Source of the DNA: an uncultured Prevotella sp.
GTDB taxonomy: Bacteria > Bacteroidota > Bacteroidia > Bacteroidales > Bacteroidaceae
Direction of reading: 5' to 3'
Length of the DNA stretch: 64,000 nt
Assembly (NCBI GenBank): GCA_900315955.1
Contig: ONBC01000004.1
Span: 16,223 to 80,222 of the forward strand
A model generated the notes under the pieces. The model saw only the letters and a program-made list of their open reading frames with translations, made no database searches and was not told where the DNA came from. Below are positions 9,532-18,288 of the stretch, one piece after another (position 1 is the first letter of the stretch; each line of letters opens with the position of its first letter). A program made the position numbers and the translations under genes.

Positions 9532-9930
9532 TTAGTATTCTTTCTTGGTGAAAGTCTTCTCTATCAACACGCTCCCGCTCTTCTGCGAACGGAATACATA
9601 CCGGAAATTATAGCCGGCCTGCTTGTATTCTTTCATACTGGTGTTGTCTTTCAAACTGCCCCGGATAGACGCAACGATCTGCTTCCGATTTTTTGCTAAA
9701 AACTCCGGATTATCAATCTTTCCCGAGAGCGTGTAATAATAACTAAACGTATGAGTAGCTCGGTCGAAGCCCACACTGTCAGTGCGCTGATTGTCCTCGA
9801 AAGGGGTGGGGCAGTACCGCTCCGTATATTCTTCAGCCGTTTTAGCAGCCAAATCTTCAAGGTTCGTGCGATGACAACTTGTCAATGCTAAGGTGGCAAG
9901 GGCAAGAATCAATGTCTTCTTCATCATCAT
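9532..9930 (-). CDS. Small lipoprotein of unknown function
   Basis: 132 residues. The N-terminus is a lipoprotein signal (KKTLILALATLALTSC) with the lipidated Cys at residue 19. The rest is a mixed alpha/beta domain with many aromatic residues (FSYYYTLSG, YNFRYVFRS), and no family is recognised. Three consecutive ATG codons (9930, 9927, 9924) make the exact start uncertain. It is the first gene of the unit leading to radA and queC. The minus-strand -7 element is at 10037-10044. Confidence 0.7.
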   Translation of the reverse strand: MMMKKTLILALATLALTSCHRTNLEDLAAKTAEEYTERYCPTPFEDNQRTDSVGFDRATHTFSYYYTLSGKIDNPEFLAKNRKQIVASIRGSLKDNTSMKEYKQAGYNFRYVFRSQKSGSVLIEKTFTKKEY

Positions 9931-9949
9931 TATATTTATAACTCCTATC

Positions 9950-10025
9950 TTCTACTAACCTCCTCCTGATTCCTTCCTCCTGATTCCTTCCTCCTTCCTC
10001 CTAACTTCTAACTCCTAACTTCTAC
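9950..10025. repeat. Simple-sequence leader of TTAGGAG/GAAGTTAGGAG type
   Basis: Read on the minus strand this is a run of GAAGTTAGGAG and AGGAGGAAGGAATC units. It lies between the minus-strand promoter and the ATG of the small lipoprotein, so it would be in its 5' leader. Related runs occur at 29705-29776 and 62415-62489. Confidence 0.6.
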
Positions 10026-10036
10026 TATTTTATCCG

Positions 10037-10044
10037 CAAAGTTA
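10037..10044 (-). promoter_or_regulatory. -7 element for the lipoprotein-radA-queC unit
   Basis: On the minus strand this reads TAACTTTG, a match to TAnnTTTG. No clear -33 box is seen at standard spacing. The predicted transcript starts near 10032 and runs through the simple-sequence leader into the lipoprotein gene. Confidence 0.45.
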
Positions 10045-10061
10045 AGAAAAATATCATTTTT

Positions 10062-10095
10062 TTTGCCCATAAATTTGAGTTTTTTCGTAACTTTG
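10062..10095 (+). promoter_or_regulatory. Promoter of lepA
   Basis: TTTG at 10062-10065 and TAACTTTG at 10088-10095 are separated by 22 bases, a near-consensus Bacteroidetes promoter. Transcription would start near 10100, giving a leader of under 20 bases to the lepA ATG at 10118. It is divergent from, and very close to, the minus-strand promoter at 10037-10044. Confidence 0.65.
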
Positions 10096-10117
10096 CCTCA
10101 AAGATTTCTTAATTCGA

Positions 10118-11899
10118 ATGGACAACATCCGCAATTTCTGCATTATAGCGCATATAGATCACGGCAAGTCAACGTTGGCCGACCGTATGCTTGAATATAC
10201 CAAGACAATCAAGATCACTGAAAATCAGATGCTTGACGACATGGATCTCGAGCGGGAGCGTGGCATAACCATTAAAAGTCATGCCATCCAGATGGATTAT
10301 ACGCTTGATGGAACAAAATATATACTCAACTTGATTGATACTCCGGGACACGTCGATTTCAGTTACGAAGTGTCGCGAAGCATTGCTGCTTGTGAAGGAG
10401 CGCTCTTGGTAGTAGACGCTACGCAGGGCGTGCAGGCGCAGACCATTTCCAATCTCTATATGGCTATCGATCACGACCTGGAGATTATCCCGGTCATCAA
10501 TAAGATCGATATGCCCAACGCCATGCCCGATGAGGTGGAAGATGAGATCGTGGATCTCATAGGCTGCGACCCTGAAGATATTATCCGGGCAAGCGGTAAG
10601 ACGGGTGAAGGTGTGCCCGACATTCTCAAAGCTGTCGTGAAGCGTATTCCCGCGCCCAAAGGCGATCCGAAGGCTCCGCTGCAGATGATGATCTTCGACT
10701 CCCTCTTCAACTCTTTCCGCGGCATCATTGTCTTAGGCAAGGTGATGAACGGCAGCGTGCGGCAGGGTGACAAAGTGAAGTTCGTTCAGACCGGCATGGA
10801 GTACACGGCCGATGAGGTGGGTGTGCTCAAGATGGATCTTGAACCGCGCAAGGAGCTGTCAACGGGAGAGGTAGGTTATATCATCTCGGGTATCAAGGAT
10901 GCCACAGAGGTGAAGGTAGGTGATACCATCACGCATGTCAACAACCCCTGCAAGGAAGCCATAGAAGGATTCGAGGAAGTGAAGCCTATGGTCTTCGCGG
11001 GTGTCTATCCTATAGACCCCGCAGAGTATGAGAACCTGCGCAGTTCGTTGGAGAAGCTACAGCTCAACGATGCCAGTCTCACGTTCTCACCCGAGTCGTC
11101 GCAGGCTTTGGGCTTCGGTTTTCGTTGCGGCTTCCTTGGGTTGCTCCACATGGAGATTGTGCAGGAGCGCCTCGACCGTGAGTTTAACATGGAAGTCATC
11201 ACCACCGTTCCGAATGTATCTTATAAAGTGTACACAAAGCAGGGCGAGGAGTTGGAGGTGCATAACCCCAGTGGCTTACCTGATCCCACAGAAATAGACC
11301 ACATCGACGAGCCATATATTCGTGCAAGCATCATCACGTCGAGCGACTATATTGGTCCTATCATCAAGTTGTGCCTTGACAAGCGCGGAGAGTTGTTAGA
11401 CCAACAGTATATCTCAGGCAATCGTGTGGAGCTTCACTTCATGCTGCCGTTGGGCGAGATCGTCATCGATTTCTACGACAAGCTCAAGTCTATTTCCAAA
11501 GGCTACGCATCCTTCGATTATCATATTGACAGCTACCGCCCCTCCAAGCTTATCAAGCTCGACATCCTCCTCAATGGAGAGCCTGTGGATGCACTCTCCA
11601 CGCTGACCCATGTTGACAATGCCGTGACCTTGGGCCGCAACATGTGTGAGAAGCTGAAAGAGCTTATCCCGCGTCAGCAGTTTGACATTGCTATCCAGGC
11701 TGCTATCGGCGCTAAGATCGTGGCACGCGAGACCGTGAAGCAGGTTCGTAAGGATGTGCTCGCCAAGTGTTATGGTGGTGACGTGAGCCGTAAGCGCAAG
11801 CTCTTGGAGAAGCAGAAGAAGGGAAAAAAGCGCATGAAGCAGATTGGCAACGTGCAGGTGCCGCAGAAGGCTTTTCTCGCTGTCTTGAAACTTGATTGA
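10118..11899 (+). CDS. lepA: Elongation factor 4 (LepA), ribosome back-translocating GTPase
   Basis: 593 residues, close to the family length. The GTPase motifs are all present near the N-terminus: G1 in [10 protein letters not shown]3 in DTPGH and G4 in NKIDM. The C-terminal domain unique to LepA ends in the basic stretch [19 protein letters not shown]. LepA acts on the ribosome and is linked to translation under ionic stress and to 30S assembly. The gene is driven by the promoter at 10062-10095, and a Crp-type regulator follows after 40 bases. Confidence 0.97.
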   Translation: MDNIRNFCIIAHIDHGKSTLADRMLEYTKTIKITENQMLDDMDLERERGITIKSHAIQMDYTLDGTKYILNLIDTPGHVDFSYEVSRSIAACEGALLVVDATQGVQAQTISNLYMAIDHDLEIIPVINKIDMPNAMPDEVEDEIVDLIGCDPEDIIRASGKTGEGVPDILKAVVKRIPAPKGDPKAPLQMMIFDSLFNSFRGIIVLGKVMNGSVRQGDKVKFVQTGMEYTADEVGVLKMDLEPRKELSTGEVGYIISGIKDATEVKVGDTITHVNNPCKEAIEGFEEVKPMVFAGVYPIDPAEYENLRSSLEKLQLNDASLTFSPESSQALGFGFRCGFLGLLHMEIVQERLDREFNMEVITTVPNVSYKVYTKQGEELEVHNPSGLPDPTEIDHIDEPYIRASIITSSDYIGPIIKLCLDKRGELLDQQYISGNRVELHFMLPLGEIVIDFYDKLKSISKGYASFDYHIDSYRPSKLIKLDILLNGEPVDALSTLTHVDNAVTLGRNMCEKLKELIPRQQFDIAIQAAIGAKIVARETVKQVRKDVLAKCYGGDVSRKRKLLEKQKKGKKRMKQIGNVQVPQKAFLAVLKLD

Positions 11900-11939
11900 C
11901 AAATCATAATCAGATAACCTAAATAGATTTATAGAGAAA

Positions 11940-12530
11940 ATGAAAGAATTACTTAACACAACGCGTGATATTGCCCGGGAGTTGGCGCGCAAGTACAGCA
12001 CGATGACCCACGAAGAGCTCGATACGCTGGAAAGCATCCTCGTGCCGAAGAAATACGCCAAAGGTGAGATGATTCTTAAGGAAGGTGAAGTTTGTGAAAG
12101 CATCTACTACATTGACAAAGGCTTGATCAGACAGTTCTACTACAAGAACGACAAGGAACTGACGGAGCATATTGGTGCCGACGGAGAGATTTTTATGTGC
12201 ATTGAGAGTCTCTTCAAAGAGGAGCCTACGAAACTTCAGGTCGAGGCGCTCGAACCTTCTGTCATTTATCTCATCCCGAAGCATAAGCTGGAGCAAGTAG
12301 CCTTGCACAACGTCAACATACAGATTCTCTATCGTAAAATCTTGGAAGAGAGCCTTATCATCTCGCAGGTTCATGCTGATCTGCTGCGTTTTGAGACAGC
12401 ACAGAACCGCTACAAGCGTCTGTGTAAGATGAAGCCTCAAGTGGTGCTTCGTGCCCCGCTTGTCTATATCGCAAGCTATCTGCAGATGACACCGGAGACG
12501 CTGAGCCGCGTTCGTGCACAAAGTATCTGA
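11940..12530 (+). CDS. Crp/Fnr-family transcriptional regulator
   Basis: 196 residues. Residues about 25-125 form a cyclic-nucleotide-binding-like beta-roll (AKGEMILKEGEVCESIYYIDKGLIRQFY). The C-terminus is a short helix-turn-helix (IASYLQMTPETLSRVR), which would bind DNA. No Fe-S cysteines of the Fnr type are present. The canonical cAMP-binding Arg/Ser signature is not evident either, so the ligand is unknown. The gene lies 40 bases after lepA and could be read with it. A long hairpin follows. Confidence 0.85.
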   Translation: MKELLNTTRDIARELARKYSTMTHEELDTLESILVPKKYAKGEMILKEGEVCESIYYIDKGLIRQFYYKNDKELTEHIGADGEIFMCIESLFKEEPTKLQVEALEPSVIYLIPKHKLEQVALHNVNIQILYRKILEESLIISQVHADLLRFETAQNRYKRLCKMKPQVVLRAPLVYIASYLQMTPETLSRVRAQSI

Positions 12531-12576
12531 CCCGGAAGTAAGGAAGGCAGGTATAGATATAGAAGTCCGGAAGTAT

Positions 12577-12657
12577 AGAAGTCCGGAAGTACAGTCGTAT
12601 GTTTAAGCACCTGGCAATCAGGTATACTTGAAGTAATGACTGTACTTCCGGACTTCT
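12577..12657. terminator. Long hairpin between convergent genes (repeat family H)
   Basis: The arms 12577-12596 and 12638-12657 are perfect 20-base reverse complements around a 41-base loop. Another GTCCGGAAG copy lies just upstream, and CTTTTTTATT follows. It is placed between the stops of the Crp-type regulator and the dipeptidase and probably serves as a terminator for both. The loop resembles that of the hairpin at 4211-4291 (ATCAGGTATA and AAGTAATGAC are shared). Confidence 0.7.
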
Positions 12658-12680
12658 GACTTCCGGACTTCTCTTTTTTA

Positions 12681-14120
12681 TTATGCTCCGTGGAACATAT
12701 AGTTCTTCATGGTGTCAGCCGTAAGCCGTGTGAAGAGCTCACGTGTAAGCTCATCGGCGACCTCTAACGCATGATTGAGGATCTGATCGCTGAAAGCCTG
12801 CAGCATGTCCTGGGCCTCCATTGGTTTCTCCTTGTAGACAGCGAGATAACGAGCTTCAAACTCTTTCTGACGCTCATCGTTCTCAGCCTCTAATTTGGCA
12901 TAGCGTTCCTTCACTACAGGAGCATAAGCGTTGTAGTTGGTCATAGCTAACGTCATCACCTTCCGGAATTTCCAGTAGGCAGAATCGTCTGAACAATGAT
13001 TGTCACCAATCTGATAAGCCTTCGGGAAACTCTTTATGCCTTGGTATACAGGCAAGAACACGCCAAGATCAGCCATGCCATTGGCTACGTAGGTGATGTG
13101 ACCGATGGCATCAGGAAGCCAAGGCCGGACCTGGAGAAGATGAGTCTGTGTGGTGCGGAATATGGAGACCGGTCGCCAGGGCTCGTGACCGTTGTTGTGG
13201 AGGTACGGATCGTGATCCGTGCCGTCATAATGGAAACGGAAAGCCTTGCGAAGTTCCGGAATGTTGATGTGTCCACTGTCGGGAACGGCATAGACCGGGA
13301 AGTTGTTGACATTCACATCCTGCTTCATCGACGGTGTGAAGAGTTTCTGCAAGCCCCATACACGTGTATAGTTATAGGTATGGTCAGCAATATCATCCTT
13401 CGAGTATGCCTTATGGAAATCGAATTTCTCCTTTGGATCCCACAGACCATTTTTCTCCGCGAAGCTCAGGAGATCCTTGTCGGCGAGGAAGTTCTCTGTA
13501 TCATTCGGGTCATAGTCGCGGAACCGGCTTTGGTTACCTGTGACGAAATATTTGTCGTCCGGGATGCGGCAAGCCAGCCAGTGGTGACCACAGGCATTCT
13601 CAAGATACCAGGTCTCCTTGTTATCAATGAAGCCGATGCCGAAGCCTTCAGCGGATCCGTACTTCTCAATCATCGCGCCTAATCGCTCCACACCCTCGTG
13701 GGCTGAGTGAATATATGGCAGCACCGTGTTGTAAGTACAGTTTTCCGCAAGCCCGTCAGCTACATAAGGATCATGCTCCAAAGCCTCAGGACTGGAGAAG
13801 ATTGTCTCTGTTGAGCTTTCACCAACGCCGGCTGTGTTGAAACCGGCACTGCCCCACTCGTGATGATACTGATAGTCGGGAAGCGCTGTATAGCCAAGAC
13901 GTTTCTTGGGCAGTGGACATTTGAAAGCACTGTCGTCGGCGACGAATTCCTCCGGACCGTTGTCTGTCTCGTCAAAGACCAGCCAGTTCTTGCAACGCAT
14001 GGCATCAAAGTCCTCACTGCGTGCATAGATGCGTGATCCGTCACCTGTCAGTTTGCCACCCACAACAATGGTGGTGCACGCTGACAAATTATTCTTCTTT
14101 ACCTTTTCCATATAATACAA
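12681..14120 (-). CDS. C69-family dipeptidase (PepD type)
   Basis: 479 residues from the ATG at 14120. The ATG at 14111 (MEKVKKNNLSACTT) is equally plausible. The family is N-terminal nucleophile: the Cys in LSACTTIVVG would become the N-terminal catalytic residue after processing. It is followed by the characteristic GDGSRIYARSEDFD and, further on, GFGIGFIDNKETWYLENACGHHW and KYFVTGNQSRFR. No export signal precedes the Cys, so it probably acts in the cytoplasm. Such enzymes hydrolyse a range of dipeptides. It follows the DEAD-box helicase gene by 13 bases. Confidence 0.9.
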   Translation of the reverse strand: MYYMEKVKKNNLSACTTIVVGGKLTGDGSRIYARSEDFDAMRCKNWLVFDETDNGPEEFVADDSAFKCPLPKKRLGYTALPDYQYHHEWGSAGFNTAGVGESSTETIFSSPEALEHDPYVADGLAENCTYNTVLPYIHSAHEGVERLGAMIEKYGSAEGFGIGFIDNKETWYLENACGHHWLACRIPDDKYFVTGNQSRFRDYDPNDTENFLADKDLLSFAEKNGLWDPKEKFDFHKAYSKDDIADHTYNYTRVWGLQKLFTPSMKQDVNVNNFPVYAVPDSGHINIPELRKAFRFHYDGTDHDPYLHNNGHEPWRPVSIFRTTQTHLLQVRPWLPDAIGHITYVANGMADLGVFLPVYQGIKSFPKAYQIGDNHCSDDSAYWKFRKVMTLAMTNYNAYAPVVKERYAKLEAENDERQKEFEARYLAVYKEKPMEAQDMLQAFSDQILNHALEVADELTRELFTRLTADTMKNYMFHGA

Positions 14121-14133
14121 TATTAAATAGGTA

Positions 14134-15801
14134 TTATTTCTTTCCGATGTTTCTGATCCAGCGCAGCGGATGCTTGAGGAATCCTTTCAAGCCGCGCTCG
14201 TTGAGGTTGGGCTGTACCACGCCTTTCTTCTTGCCTTTACTACCGGCCTGATTGTTCGCCGGCGTGGCCTGCTGGGCCTGCTGCCCACGCTGTTTGTCGG
14301 CATACTTATGGCGTCCGCGTGTTTTCTGTCCCTCATTGGGTGTCTGCGTCTGCTGTTGCGCATGCTGGCGCTCCTGCTTCTGACCTTTTCCACGCTGTCT
14401 GCGCTCCTGCTTAGGTTTTTCCTGATCCTGCTGTGCTTGCCGCTGCTGGTTCTGCCGCTGCTTGTTTTGCTTAGGCTGTCCTTGTTTCTGTTGTCCTTGC
14501 TTCTGTTGATTTTGATCGCCCTGATTCTCGTTTCTGTTCTCGTTTCGCTGTCTGCGGTCACCGCGCTGCTTGGCATCTTTGTGCGAAGTCTGGTCACGGT
14601 CTTTCCGGCGGCGGCTCTTGGCCGAACTGCGCCCCGGACGTTTGGAGGTAGTGTATTCCGGACCTTCTCCACAGCCCTCGGGGAGTGGGTTCTTCTTGAT
14701 ATCCTTGTCGAGGAATTTCTCTATCTGGTGGAAGGCAAACATGTCATCCTCATTGACCAAGGTAATTGCCACACCATCGCGGTCAGCACGTGCCGTACGG
14801 CCGATGCGGTGCACATAGTCCTCGGCATCGTGAGGCACGTCGTAGTTGATGACCATGGCAATATCATCGATATCAATGCCACGGGCCACGATATCCGTGG
14901 CAACGAGCACATCAATCTGACCGCTCTTAAACTTAAACATGATATCGTCGCGCTCGGCTTGTTCAAGGTCAGAGTGCATCTCACCGCTGTTGATATTCAG
15001 CTTTTGCAAAGCCTGGTTGATCTGCTTCACTTTCATCTTGCTTCCTGAGAAGATAATGACCCGCTTCAGGTCGCCGGCCTTGAAGATGTCCTCAATGATC
15101 TTGAGCTTCTGTGTCTCGTAGCAGATATAAGCACTCTGTTGGATCTTGTCAGCCGGTTTGCTCACGGCAAGCTTCACCTCAACAGGGTTCTTCAACAGGT
15201 TCTGCGCAAGTTTCTCAATGTCCTTCGGCATGGTGGCAGAGAACATGATCGTTTGACAGTTCTTGGGGAGACCAGAGGCTATCTTCATGATGTCCTCGGA
15301 AAAGCCCATGTCGAGCATGCGGTCAGCCTCATCCAACACAAAGAAGCTGACTTTCGACAGATCGATGTTCCCCATCGATATATGTGAGATGAGTCGTCCC
15401 GGGGTAGCGATGATGACGTCAGCGCCTAAGCGCATGCTCTTCATCTCCTGATCATAGCGGTTGCCATCGTTGCCTCCATACACTGCTACGCTCGATACCT
15501 CTGGGAGATAGTATGCAAATCCTTGCATGGCCTGGTCGATCTGCTGCGCGAGCTCCCGTGTAGGCGACATCACGATGCAGTTGACGGCATCTTTAGGATA
15601 GTTGCCTTCGTCGAGGCGTGAGAGGATTGGGAGGAGGTAAGCAGCCGTCTTACCCGTTCCTGTCTGAGCCACGCCAAGCACGTCGCGGCCTTCCAATATA
15701 GGGGGAATACAATTTTCCTGAATAGGCGTGCAATCCTCAAAATGCATGTCGTAGAGCGCGTCGAGGATGTTGTCGCTAAGTTCTAATTCTTCAAATTTCA
15801 T
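14134..15801 (-). CDS. DEAD-box ATP-dependent RNA helicase (RhlE/DeaD-like)
   Basis: 555 residues. The helicase core occupies residues 1 to about 370, with all motifs visible: Q motif (FEDCTPIQENCIP), I (AQTGTGKT), Ia (PTRELAQQ), II (DEAD), III (SAT), IV-V (VLVATDIVARGID) and VI (HRIGRTAR). The remaining 180 residues are low-complexity Gln/Lys/Arg/Asn, a basic RNA-binding tail typical of RhlE-type helicases. It probably acts in ribosome assembly or RNA turnover, and cold induction is common in the family. The large antisense frames over the tail are composition artefacts. Confidence 0.94.
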   Translation of the reverse strand: MKFEELELSDNILDALYDMHFEDCTPIQENCIPPILEGRDVLGVAQTGTGKTAAYLLPILSRLDEGNYPKDAVNCIVMSPTRELAQQIDQAMQGFAYYLPEVSSVAVYGGNDGNRYDQEMKSMRLGADVIIATPGRLISHISMGNIDLSKVSFFVLDEADRMLDMGFSEDIMKIASGLPKNCQTIMFSATMPKDIEKLAQNLLKNPVEVKLAVSKPADKIQQSAYICYETQKLKIIEDIFKAGDLKRVIIFSGSKMKVKQINQALQKLNINSGEMHSDLEQAERDDIMFKFKSGQIDVLVATDIVARGIDIDDIAMVINYDVPHDAEDYVHRIGRTARADRDGVAITLVNEDDMFAFHQIEKFLDKDIKKNPLPEGCGEGPEYTTSKRPGRSSAKSRRRKDRDQTSHKDAKQRGDRRQRNENRNENQGDQNQQKQGQQKQGQPKQNKQRQNQQRQAQQDQEKPKQERRQRGKGQKQERQHAQQQTQTPNEGQKTRGRHKYADKQRGQQAQQATPANNQAGSKGKKKGVVQPNLNERGLKGFLKHPLRWIRNIGKK

Positions 15802-15838
15802 GGTTCAATTTCTTTTAATGTTTCCGCAGGATGCTGTT

Positions 15839-15866
15839 GCGGACGGCTACAGAGCCGCACCCTGCA
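15839..15866 (-). repeat. Family G repeat fragment abutting the permease stop codon
   Basis: On the minus strand it begins TGCAGGGTGCGGCTC and ends GTCCGC, matching the arms of the hairpins at 45484-45575 and 50883-50974. It starts at the base immediately after the TAG stop (15867-15869) of the permease gene, between that gene and the helicase gene. Confidence 0.65.
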
Positions 15867-17150
15867 CTAATTCGGCGCCTTGAGGTAGCAAAAGAATGCG
15901 ATGACTGCAAAGACGATGTTTGGCAGCCAGGCAGCGAGCATCGGGGGGAAGTTCGCGTTGATGGCAAACGTGGCGGAGATGGTCTGGAACATGATGTAGG
16001 CAAAGGAGAGCGCCAAGCCTATGCCTAAATAAAGTCCCATGCCTCCCTTACGCTTCCTTGCCGAGAGCGAAGCGCCGATGATCGTGAGGATGAAGGAGGC
16101 GAACGACGAGGCGATGCGCTTGTAGTATTCCACCTGATACTGTGCCACGTTGCCGGAACCTCGGTTGATCTGCTTCGAGATATAGTCTTTAAGCTCCGGC
16201 GACGTTAAGGTCTCCTGCTGCCCTTTGGAGTAGACTAAATCCATGGGTTCCATCTGTATCAAGGTGTCTTTCTCCGCGCCGCTCGTAATGTGCTCTCTCA
16301 AGCCTTTCAACTGACGCACTTTCCAGTTGCTCAGCTTCCAATGATACTTCGAGTCGGAGATGGTGTCGTATTGCACATCGGTAGCTGTGAGGTGGGAGAT
16401 AAGTTTCTTTTCCTGAAACTTGTCGAGGCAGAAGCCGTAGCCATGCTTCATGTTGTTGTCGTAGTGCTGGATGTAAGCGATCACGCCGGGTGCCACCTGA
16501 AGCTGTACATTCTCCGCGGAAGTGTTTTTCTTCTTGTTCTTGTACATCGTCTCGAAGTTCTGTCTGATGACCGTGCCATGGGGAATGACATAAGCCGAGA
16601 GATAATAGGACAGGGCAGAGAGGAAAATACACGAAAACATGTAAGGCCTCAGCAATCGCTTGAAGGAGATTCCCGCCGAGAGCATGGCGATAATCTCCGA
16701 GTTGCCGGCTAACTTCGTCGTGAAGAAGATGACGGCAATGAAGACAAAAAGCGCACTGAAGAGGTTGGCAAAATACGGAATGAAGTTCGCGTAATAGTCG
16801 AAGACGATAGCGCTCAGCGGAGCGTGATACTCTGTGAACTTGGCCAGGTTCTCATTGACATCGAAAACGATGGAGATGGAGATGATCAAGGCGATAGAGA
16901 AGAAATAGGTTCCTATAAACTTCTTGATGATGTACCAGTCGATTCGCTTGATGTACCGGAACGGATTCAGATACTTGAGCACGCTGAGAAAGCGCAGCTT
17001 CCTTGCTGTCCATTTGCATATCCGCTGCAGGAGCCGCGTGTGCGCAGCCACCCAGTGGAAGAAGCGGTGCAGCCACTTAGGATGCCTTCCTATCCACCGG
17101 CCGGCTTTGTACAAACGGCGATGCTTTCTTATCTTTTTGAAACTCTTCAT
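15867..17150 (-). CDS. LptF/LptG-family permease (YjgP/YjgQ)
   Basis: 427 residues. The N-terminal 60 are strongly basic. A first membrane segment lies near residues 75-95 (FIGTYFFSIALIISISIVFD), followed by two more. Then comes a periplasmic beta-jellyroll-like domain (about residues 190-330), and the C-terminus has three membrane helices (FASFILTIIGASLSA and following). This layout is that of LptF/LptG, the membrane part of the ABC machine that pulls lipopolysaccharide from the inner membrane. Only one such gene is in the window, and the partner is probably elsewhere. It follows tgt by seven bases. Confidence 0.9.
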   Translation of the reverse strand: MKSFKKIRKHRRLYKAGRWIGRHPKWLHRFFHWVAAHTRLLQRICKWTARKLRFLSVLKYLNPFRYIKRIDWYIIKKFIGTYFFSIALIISISIVFDVNENLAKFTEYHAPLSAIVFDYYANFIPYFANLFSALFVFIAVIFFTTKLAGNSEIIAMLSAGISFKRLLRPYMFSCIFLSALSYYLSAYVIPHGTVIRQNFETMYKNKKKNTSAENVQLQVAPGVIAYIQHYDNNMKHGYGFCLDKFQEKKLISHLTATDVQYDTISDSKYHWKLSNWKVRQLKGLREHITSGAEKDTLIQMEPMDLVYSKGQQETLTSPELKDYISKQINRGSGNVAQYQVEYYKRIASSFASFILTIIGASLSARKRKGGMGLYLGIGLALSFAYIMFQTISATFAINANFPPMLAAWLPNIVFAVIAFFCYLKAPN

Positions 17151-17157
17151 TGCTTTG

Positions 17158-18285
17158 TTATCTTCTTACGCCTAACTGCCCTACGACACTGCTCTTCCAC
17201 TGCACGAAATCGCCTGCGAGAATATGTTTCCGTGCATCGGTGACTAAGCGCAGGTAGAAAGCGAGGTTATGGATGCTGGCTATCTGCATGGCAAGCAGCT
17301 CCTGAGCCTTAAAGAGATGATGGAGGTAAGCCTTTGTCGTCACCTTGTCAATGTCGCAGCCGTCGGGATCGAGCGGAGAGAAGTCCATCTCCCATTTCTT
17401 ATTTTTCATGTTCATTGTGCCTTCATAGGTGAAGAGCATTGCGTTGCGGCCGTTGCGCGTAGGCATGACGCAGTCGAACATATCCACGCCACGTTCTATG
17501 CCCTCAAGAATGTTCTGCGGCGTACCCACCCCCATGAGGTAGCGGGGCTTGTCTTTGGGGAGGATGTCATTGACAACCTCTATCATCTCATACATGATCT
17601 CTGTAGGCTCACCCACAGCCAATCCGCCGATCGCATTGCCGTCGGCTCCTTTGTCAGCCACAAACTTGGCTGCTTCCTGTCTCAAATCCTTGAACGTGCA
17701 ACCCTGAACGATCGGGAAGAGACTCTGCTTATAGCCATAGAGCGGCTCAGTCTCGTTGAACCGCTTGATGCATCTGTTGAGCCATCGCTGCGTCATGCCG
17801 AGGCTTTTCTTCGCATAGGCATAGTCGCTGAGGCCCGGCGGACATTCGTCGAGCGCCATCATGATGTCGGCACCGATGATACGCTCGGTGTCCATCACGT
17901 TCTCCGGCGTGAAAATATGCTTGGAGCCATCAATATGGGAGCGGAACTCACACCCTTCCTCTGTCAGCTTGCGGATGCCCGACAGGGAGAAGACCTGAAA
18001 CCCGCCGCTGTCCGTAAGGATAGGACGCTCCCAGCCGTTGAAGCCGTGCAGGCCTCCCGCAGCCCGCAGCACCTCCAATCCTGGACGGAGATAGAGATGA
18101 TAAGTGTTGCCTAGGATAATCTGCGCCTTCACTTGGTTGCGCAACTCGCTGAAGTGCACAGCCTTGACGGCTCCCACAGTCCCTACGGGCATGAAGATAG
18201 GGGTTTCTATCTTTCCATGGTCTGTCGTGATCACTCCGGCGCGCGCTTCAGAGCCCGGGTCGGTATATTGGAGTTGAAAATCCAT
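17158..18285 (-). CDS. tgt: tRNA-guanine transglycosylase Tgt
   Basis: 375 residues, normal length. The catalytic segments are clear: DSGGFQVFSL near residue 90 and GGLAVGEP near residue 220, with the tRNA-site region MPTRNGRNAMLF near residue 270. Tgt swaps guanine 34 of Asp/Asn/His/Tyr tRNAs for preQ1. In most bacterial Tgts a C-x-C-x2-C motif follows DPE and binds zinc with the His of IHNL. Here the corresponding stretch reads LDPDGCDIDKVTTKAYLHHL, with one Cys only, while IHNL is kept. The gene sits in a unit with lon (three bases) and the permease (seven bases). Confidence 0.95.
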   Translation of the reverse strand: MDFQLQYTDPGSEARAGVITTDHGKIETPIFMPVGTVGAVKAVHFSELRNQVKAQIILGNTYHLYLRPGLEVLRAAGGLHGFNGWERPILTDSGGFQVFSLSGIRKLTEEGCEFRSHIDGSKHIFTPENVMDTERIIGADIMMALDECPPGLSDYAYAKKSLGMTQRWLNRCIKRFNETEPLYGYKQSLFPIVQGCTFKDLRQEAAKFVADKGADGNAIGGLAVGEPTEIMYEMIEVVNDILPKDKPRYLMGVGTPQNILEGIERGVDMFDCVMPTRNGRNAMLFTYEGTMNMKNKKWEMDFSPLDPDGCDIDKVTTKAYLHHLFKAQELLAMQIASIHNLAFYLRLVTDARKHILAGDFVQWKSSVVGQLGVRR

Positions 18286-18288
18286 GTA

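Noticed and set aside
14170-15048. 292-codon plus-strand ORF opposite the DEAD-box helicase gene
   Set aside because: It is the antisense of the CAG/AAG-rich low-complexity tail, giving poly-Leu. The helicase motifs on the minus strand prove the real frame.
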